Assembly (NCBI GenBank): GCA_964556885.1
Contig: CAZKYP010000121.1
Coordinates: 1 to 10,107 of the forward strand
DNA from: CAZKYP01 sp964556885
GTDB taxonomy: Bacteria; Planctomycetota; Phycisphaerae; Sedimentisphaerales; Anaerobacaceae
Direction of reading: 5' to 3'
DNA: 10,107 bases
Below the pieces are notes generated by a model. That model was not told the DNA's origin and made no database searches. It saw nothing but the letters and a program-made list of their open reading frames with translations. Below are positions 5,087 through 10,107 of the stretch, piece by piece. A program made the translations under genes and the position numbers. Numbering within the stretch: the stretch's first letter is position 1; each line of letters opens with the position of its first letter.

Positions 5087-7525
5087 ATGAGCACTCTTAT
5101 TAACGACATTAAATATGCTTTTCGACAACTGCAAAAAAGTCCGGGTTTTACGGCAGTTGCGGTGATTTCACTGGCTCTGGGTATCGGGGCTAATACAGCT
5201 ATTTTCAGTCTGCTCAATGCCGTACTATTTCGTTCGCTTCCGGTGCCAAACGCTCACGAATTGTGCGCTATCACATGGGATGCGGAAAGTTACAGTACAT
5301 CAGTCTATTATGAAGGGGACGGTTCGAAGCCTTTTTCATATCCTGTTTACGAAACGTTTCGTGACAATGCCGCCGGATTTTCGGATATCTTCGCATTCTC
5401 GAGGATTTACGGTATGACGGCAGTTACACCTATCGGGGCTTCGAAAACAGATGGATTCATGATAACAGGCAATTTTTTCTCCGGATACGGCGCACAAGCC
5501 ATGATCGGTCGTACCCTTGGTCCTGAGGATGACCGGCCTGATGCCGAGCCGTCAACGGTTATCACATATCGGGCATGGGAAAAGTATTTTGGATTCGATC
5601 CCAATGCCATCGGTCAAACCGTGACACTGAATAATATAAGTTTTACTGTCATTGGTATTCTACCTTGCAGTTATGTTGGTCCAATCTCCGGTGATCCGGC
5701 GAACTTTTATTTCCCCGTTTCCACCCAGCCTCAGTTTAGACCTAATTGTAACCTGACATCACCAAATTGCTGGTGGCTGCAAATCATGGCCAGACGAAAT
5801 TCTCAAACCGACAAAATCCAGGCCGAAGCTGCGTTGAACCTGCTCTTCAATCAGGTTATGGAAACTGCCCGTGACAAACTCGGACAGCTGCAAATTCTGT
5901 TGTTGGATGCAAAATGCGGCCTTGGTAATCAAAACTCGGCCCAGCCGTTATGGGTATTACAGGCATTGGTATTTCTGGTGCTGTTGATTGCATGTGCCAA
6001 TCTTGCAAGCTTGCTGCTTGCCCGGGGAGCCGCTCGGCGACATGAGATGACGGTTCGAGCCGCGGTGGGCGCCGGGCGATGGCGATTAATGCGTCAGTTA
6101 CTTACTGAAAGTCTTATCCTATCGTTAACAGGTGCCTGCTCTGGACTCATAATTGCAGCCTGGTTAAAAACGGCTATGGTGAATTTCATGAGCGGAGTGG
6201 ACGAAGTTTTCAATATTACGGTCAATATCGATGTGTATGTCCTGTTATTTACAATCGCCGCGGCAGGTGTCACCACTGTTCTTTGCGGCCTGATTCCGGC
6301 CTGGTACGCCGGACGCGTTAATCCCTCGGCCGGACTTAAAGAAAGCAGTAAACAGGCGGCGCCGCGATTACGGCTGGGAAAGGTTCTGGTTGCCGCACAG
6401 ATCGCTCTGTCTTTACTGCTGGTTTTTGGTACGGGATTGCTAATTCAAACCCTTGTTAATCTGCATAATGTCAATCCGGGCTTCGACACAGAAAATCTGC
6501 TGGTATTCAGATTAAATCCGGGGCAGGCTGGTTACGATGAACAGGACCGTATCTCCTATTACGATCAGGTCAGTGAAACTATAGCAGCCATTCCGGGAAC
6601 TCATTCAGTGTCATTTTCAAGTTTAGGACTTTTAAGCAGAGGTATGGAAGGCGGGGGTTTTTCCATACCCGGGCGGAATGATTTATCGGATAAACTTTTC
6701 GCTCATCAACTAACTGTAAGCGATGGATTCTTCGAAACTATGGGTATACCTCTGCTTACCGGGCGAGATTTCAATGCCTCCGACACGAAAGGCTCCGCGC
6801 GTACCGTCATTGTCAATGAAACGTTTGCTCGTTCGTTTTTCCCAAACGGAGAGGCACTGGGACAGACCTTAAAGATTGTACGGACAGAATATCAGATTGT
6901 TGGCTTGTGCAGTGATGCTTATTACAATAATTTACGCGAAGACGTACCTCCGACTATGTACTTATCATATCGACAGCACCCGTCAAGTCGCATGACTTTC
7001 GAGGTTCGCAGTTTAATTCCACCGATGTCCCTTGTACCGGCGGTTCGTAAACTCGTAACAGGTATAGATCGCAACATCCCTATAGAAAAAATCGCCACTC
7101 AACAGCAAGTCATTGAAAATTCAGTTAAAGGCGAACGATTATTCGCGACATTATGCGGGTCCCTGACTGGGCTGGCGATAATTCTCTCATGTATCGGTCT
7201 ATATGGTCTAATGGCATATAATGTGACACGCCGCACTCAGGAGATGGGTATCCGTCTGGCACTCGGTGCCCGCCCAAAGGATGTTGCCCGACCAATCCTG
7301 CGGGAAGCATTGATACTCGCAGGACTCGGTATGATGATAGGTTTACCGTTGGCCCTGGTACTGTCACGTTTGGCGAAAAGCATCTTTTTCGGTATCAAAC
7401 CACACGATCCGATGACAGTTGTTGGCTCTATTGTCTTTCTGTTCTTTACCGCAGCTCTGGCAGCATTGATACCCGCCCGCCGTGCGGCGAGAATCGATCC
7501 GATGGAAGCGCTTCGATACGAGTAA
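5087..7525 (+). CDS. ADOP-type MacB/FtsX permease 2
   Basis: This 812-residue permease has the same duplicated layout as its neighbours. It shows the DIKYAFRQLQKSPGFT start, TM1 at about 22-48 with GIGANTAIF, a first extracytoplasmic domain to about 280, and a first FtsX domain with coupling motif HEMTVRAAVGAGR near 320. A TM at about 430-455 precedes the second extracytoplasmic domain; a final FtsX domain runs from about 684 with QEMGIRLALGARP near 718. It ends in IDPMEALRYE. The first extracytoplasmic domain has a local insertion with two cysteines (PNCNLTSPNCWW) absent at that place in permeases 1 and 3. The frame stays open upstream to 4850 inside permease 1, but AAAGGA at 5076-5081, five bases before the ATG at 5087, and exact alignment of the first residues with the sister genes fix this start. 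It lies 23 bp after permease 1. No ATPase domain. Confidence 0.92.
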   Translation: MSTLINDIKYAFRQLQKSPGFTAVAVISLALGIGANTAIFSLLNAVLFRSLPVPNAHELCAITWDAESYSTSVYYEGDGSKPFSYPVYETFRDNAAGFSDIFAFSRIYGMTAVTPIGASKTDGFMITGNFFSGYGAQAMIGRTLGPEDDRPDAEPSTVITYRAWEKYFGFDPNAIGQTVTLNNISFTVIGILPCSYVGPISGDPANFYFPVSTQPQFRPNCNLTSPNCWWLQIMARRNSQTDKIQAEAALNLLFNQVMETARDKLGQLQILLLDAKCGLGNQNSAQPLWVLQALVFLVLLIACANLASLLLARGAARRHEMTVRAAVGAGRWRLMRQLLTESLILSLTGACSGLIIAAWLKTAMVNFMSGVDEVFNITVNIDVYVLLFTIAAAGVTTVLCGLIPAWYAGRVNPSAGLKESSKQAAPRLRLGKVLVAAQIALSLLLVFGTGLLIQTLVNLHNVNPGFDTENLLVFRLNPGQAGYDEQDRISYYDQVSETIAAIPGTHSVSFSSLGLLSRGMEGGGFSIPGRNDLSDKLFAHQLTVSDGFFETMGIPLLTGRDFNASDTKGSARTVIVNETFARSFFPNGEALGQTLKIVRTEYQIVGLCSDAYYNNLREDVPPTMYLSYRQHPSSRMTFEVRSLIPPMSLVPAVRKLVTGIDRNIPIEKIATQQQVIENSVKGERLFATLCGSLTGLAIILSCIGLYGLMAYNVTRRTQEMGIRLALGARPKDVARPILREALILAGLGMMIGLPLALVLSRLAKSIFFGIKPHDPMTVVGSIVFLFFTAALAALIPARRAARIDPMEALRYE

Positions 7526-7555
7526 TGTATTTCAGATAATAAATGAAAGGTAATG

Positions 7556-9958
7556 ATGAATATCCTTATTCACGAGATAAAATATGCGATTCGTAGATTG
7601 CTGAATAATCCAGGCTTTACGACCGTAGCAGTGCTAACGCTAGCCCTCGGGATTGGGGCGAACACAGCGATTTTTAGTACCATTGATGCTGTCTTGCTGC
7701 AACCGTTGCCATATACGGATTCTCACCAATTAGTTAAGATGGACGAAACTATGCCGGACGGACGTCACAACGGCAATGTTTCCGGTGGGGCATTCTTGGA
7801 CTGGCAAGAGCACACTCAATTACTCGAACACGTGGCCTATTTCAGACATGCTGAATTCACCCTGACCGGTGTTGATCAGCCGGAAAGGATTAAGGGACTT
7901 GCGGTTACAGCGGATTTTCTCAGGGTGCTGCGAGTCGAGCCCATCCTGGGTCGAAGCTTTGCTCCTGACGAGGACCAATTAGGTAGTGACAATCAGGTGG
8001 TGGTTTTGAACCATGTCTGTTGGGTCTCCCACTTCGGCAGTGATCCGCAGGCCGTGGGGCGTGTGATTTCACTCGATCAGAAACCGTACACAATTATCGG
8101 AGTGCTCCCGCCTGACCGGCTCATGGAGAATGATGTTTCATTACTCGTACCGGCGGTCACTGATCCCCAAACGCCCCTATGGCAACGCGACGCTCATATG
8201 GGCAGAGCAATCGGTCGTCTGAAACCCGGCGTGTCCATAGCTCAGGCAGAGGCGGAACTGCGCAGTATTCGAGAACAAGAACAAATCAAGGCGATGTACC
8301 CGGCCTATAAAAGTGACTGGAGTGTGGCACTTACCTCGCTTCAAGAGAAATATTTCCCAAGCAGGGCCCGCCCAACATTAATGACGCTGATGGGTACAAC
8401 AGCTATTGTGTTGCTCATTGCCTGTGCTAATGTGGCCAACCTGCTGCTCGCTCGTGGCAATGCCCGACATAAGGAAATGGCCATTCGCGCTGCATTAGGG
8501 GCCGGCTCTTGGCAGATTATTCGACAAGTCTTGTTAGAGAGCCTCGTGCTGGCGTTGATAGGTGGCGCGTTGGGTGTAGTGATTGCAGCATTCGGTATGG
8601 ACCTGCCGGCCAAAACAGTAACTGGATTGTTTCCGGAAATGCGACATCCTGAATTGAATATCCGTATGCTGCTTTTCTCGATAGGTCTGGCCTGTGGTTG
8701 TGGACTTTTATTCGGCACCCTGCCGGCTTTAAAGGCATGCAAGATTGATTTTAATACCAAACTCAAGGAAGGCGGACGCAGCGGAACATCCGATTCGCGA
8801 GCGCGTTCGCAATCCTTACTTGTCGTTTCCGAAGTCACGCTCACGCTGTTGCTGCTCATCGGAGCTGGATTGTTTCTGCGAAGTTTCCTGCATATACTCA
8901 ATGTTGATCCCGGATTTAATCCTGAGAAAACGTTGGCTTTTGACCTGCGCTTTTCGGAAACACAATATTCACGGCGTGAGGACCGGCACCAATTTATTAA
9001 AGACCTTACCGAGCGGATAAATACACTGTCTGGTGTTGCATCCGCGGCTTCTGCGTATGGATTACCGTTGAGTTATATGGGATGGACAAATGGGGCACGA
9101 CGGGCCGACAGGCCTTCCGATGGATTCTTCACCACCGGGACCGATTTTGTGACAAGTCGTTATTTTTCCGCGGCCGGTATTCCACTGCTGCGAGGACGCA
9201 TCCTCACGGAAGCAGACAACCGGATAAATGCGCCACACGTGGCCGTGATTGATAGTGGTGTCGTCCGTCAGTTTTATCCTAACGAAGATCCCATCGGTAA
9301 ATCGATTGAAACCTTAGGCCAGCAATGGGAAATTGTTGGTGTAGTAGCACCGGTTCGTTGGAGGAATCTCGAGACCGATCCGCAACCGAGAGTCTATCTT
9401 GCTCAGGTTCATAATCCCGATCGGACCAGTATTATTATACGCACAACCGCAGATCCGATGAGTCTAATTCCGTCGGTCAGACGGATAGTTCATACCGCAA
9501 ATCCTGACCTGCCCATTTACAACGTTCGCACTATGGAACAAGCAGTCCATGACTCGGTAAGCAAGAGACGTACTACACTGATTCTGTTGGGCTGCCTTGC
9601 TGTGACGGCGGTTAGCCTTGCCTGTTTAGGTCTCTACGGTTTCATGTCTTACTTTGTGGGGCAGCGCACCCGTGAGTTATGCATCCGGTCCGCCTTAGGT
9701 GCCCAACGATTAGATATTATTAAACAGGTACTCGGTGTTGGTATGAAACTAACAATCATAGGTATTGCTATCGGATTGACAGCCGCTCTGGCTATAGCCC
9801 GCTTAGTGGAAAGCCAACTATTCGAAATAAAAGCCAATGATCCTCTGGTTTATGTTGTTTCGGTATGCCTGATTAGTATAGTGACATTCTTTTCCGTATA
9901 TCTTCCTGCACGTCATGTAGCCGGGATCGATCCGATGGAGGCGCTGAGATACGAATGA
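7556..9958 (+). CDS. ADOP-type MacB/FtsX permease 3
   Basis: This 800-residue permease is the third paralogue in the series. It has the EIKYAIRRLLNNPGFT start, TM1 at about 22-48 with GIGANTAIF, a first extracytoplasmic domain to about 270, and a first FtsX domain with coupling motif KEMAIRAALGAGS near 306. A TM at about 418-443 leads into the second extracytoplasmic domain, then a last FtsX domain from about 671 with RELCIRSALGAQR near 705. It ends in IDPMEALRYE. Two ATGs occur in tandem (7553 and 7556). AAAGG at 7546-7550 is only 2 nt from the first but 5 nt from the second, and only the second places IKYA at the same offset as in the other three genes, so 7556 is preferred. It starts 30 bp after permease 2. 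No ATP-binding motifs are present. Substrate is unknown. Confidence 0.92.
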   Translation: MNILIHEIKYAIRRLLNNPGFTTVAVLTLALGIGANTAIFSTIDAVLLQPLPYTDSHQLVKMDETMPDGRHNGNVSGGAFLDWQEHTQLLEHVAYFRHAEFTLTGVDQPERIKGLAVTADFLRVLRVEPILGRSFAPDEDQLGSDNQVVVLNHVCWVSHFGSDPQAVGRVISLDQKPYTIIGVLPPDRLMENDVSLLVPAVTDPQTPLWQRDAHMGRAIGRLKPGVSIAQAEAELRSIREQEQIKAMYPAYKSDWSVALTSLQEKYFPSRARPTLMTLMGTTAIVLLIACANVANLLLARGNARHKEMAIRAALGAGSWQIIRQVLLESLVLALIGGALGVVIAAFGMDLPAKTVTGLFPEMRHPELNIRMLLFSIGLACGCGLLFGTLPALKACKIDFNTKLKEGGRSGTSDSRARSQSLLVVSEVTLTLLLLIGAGLFLRSFLHILNVDPGFNPEKTLAFDLRFSETQYSRREDRHQFIKDLTERINTLSGVASAASAYGLPLSYMGWTNGARRADRPSDGFFTTGTDFVTSRYFSAAGIPLLRGRILTEADNRINAPHVAVIDSGVVRQFYPNEDPIGKSIETLGQQWEIVGVVAPVRWRNLETDPQPRVYLAQVHNPDRTSIIIRTTADPMSLIPSVRRIVHTANPDLPIYNVRTMEQAVHDSVSKRRTTLILLGCLAVTAVSLACLGLYGFMSYFVGQRTRELCIRSALGAQRLDIIKQVLGVGMKLTIIGIAIGLTAALAIARLVESQLFEIKANDPLVYVVSVCLISIVTFFSVYLPARHVAGIDPMEALRYE

Positions 9959-9988
9959 TAAATTTCGAATAACGAATGAAGGGAAGAA
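9959..9988 (+). promoter_or_regulatory. Short spacer between permeases 3 and 4 with ribosome binding site and repeated 12-mer
   Basis: The 30-bp spacer contains CGAATAACGAAT (9966-9977), identical to the sequence at the stop codon of permease 1, then a ribosome binding site AGGG (9980-9983). The copy here lies wholly outside coding sequence, so it looks like a remnant of an older permease end. There is no terminator, which supports read-through into permease 4. Confidence 0.5.
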
Positions 9989-10107
9989 ATGAGTACTTTA
10001 GTCAATGACATTAAATATGGTGTTCGTCAGTTGCTTAAGAATCCCGGTTTTACGATTGTTGCCGTGCTGACGCTGGCGATAGGAATCAGTGCGAATATAA
10101 CTATGTT
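9989..10107 (+). CDS. ADOP-type MacB/FtsX permease 4 (N-terminal 39 codons, runs off the right edge)
   Basis: The frame from the ATG at 9989 reads MSTLVNDIKYGVRQLLKN followed by PGFTIVAVLTLAIGISAN, colinear with the first 39 residues of the three upstream permeases. AGGG at 9980-9983 lies 5 nt before the start, and the gene begins 30 bp after permease 3. The usual signature GIGANTAIF is changed to GISANITMF here, so this copy deviates at a normally fixed stretch. Too little is visible to tell whether the gene is intact or has both FtsX halves. The identity as another permease of the same family is secure because of position and sequence. Confidence 0.88.
   Translation, partial: MSTLVNDIKYGVRQLLKNPGFTIVAVLTLAIGISANITM

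Noticed and set aside
7553..7555. First of two tandem ATGs as start of permease 3
   Set aside because: It is only 2 nt from AAAGG, and it would shift the conserved IKYA by one residue relative to all sister genes. The second ATG fits both.
8341..8901. 186-codon antisense open frame inside permease 3 (and a similar 176-codon one at 1297-1827 in the adaptor gene)
   Set aside because: Both lie antisense within clearly coding genes and have low-complexity Ser/Arg/Pro-rich products typical of reverse-strand shadows. No ribosome binding site or family likeness was seen.
1..10107. Mobile elements, CRISPR arrays, tRNA or rRNA genes
   Set aside because: No transposase or integrase motifs, regularly spaced repeats, or cloverleaf and rRNA sequences were recognised on either strand. 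The permease similarity is paralogy and not an insertion sequence.

Overview
The window looks like bacterial chromosome of moderate GC content. It most likely comes from a deep-branching soil or sediment lineage that carries large families of duplicated orphan permeases, such as Acidobacteriota or Planctomycetota. The secreted-protein fragment at the left edge and the sigma-54 promoter fit either group. This assignment rests on gene families and general style, because there is no rRNA or taxonomic marker gene here.

Layout. (1) Positions 1-504, minus strand: the N-terminal 168 residues of an exported, cysteine-containing protein of unknown function, with a strong ribosome binding site and a plausible sigma-70 promoter. 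(2) Positions 505-1243: a 740-bp divergent intergenic region with no convincing gene. It holds several inverted repeats and, at its right end, a near-consensus sigma-54 (-24/-12) promoter. (3) Positions 1244-2506, plus strand: a MacA/HlyD-type membrane fusion protein whose start codon lies about 2 nt from the predicted sigma-54 start point, so its mRNA may be leaderless. (4) Positions 2507-2636: a 130-bp spacer containing a long imperfect inverted repeat. (5) From 2637 to the right edge: a head-to-tail series of four paralogous MacB/FtsX-type permeases of about 800 residues. They match the architecture named ADOP (acidobacterial duplicated orphan permease): two copies of an extracytoplasmic domain plus an FtsX domain, with no ATPase domain. 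The fourth is cut off after 39 codons. The spacers between them are 23, 30 and 30 bp.

How the genes may work together. The fusion protein and permeases are co-oriented and closely spaced with no clear terminator, so they probably form one operon driven by the sigma-54 promoter, which would need an enhancer-binding activator not encoded here. By analogy with MacA-MacB, the fusion protein would link inner-membrane permeases to an outer-membrane channel. No ATP-binding cassette gene is visible, yet both halves of all three complete permeases keep the cytoplasmic coupling-helix motif. An ATPase supplied from downstream or in trans is therefore likely. The ends of the permease genes are the most conserved parts at DNA level, and one spacer carries what looks like a leftover of a permease 3' end. 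This suggests the array grew by recombination at gene junctions.
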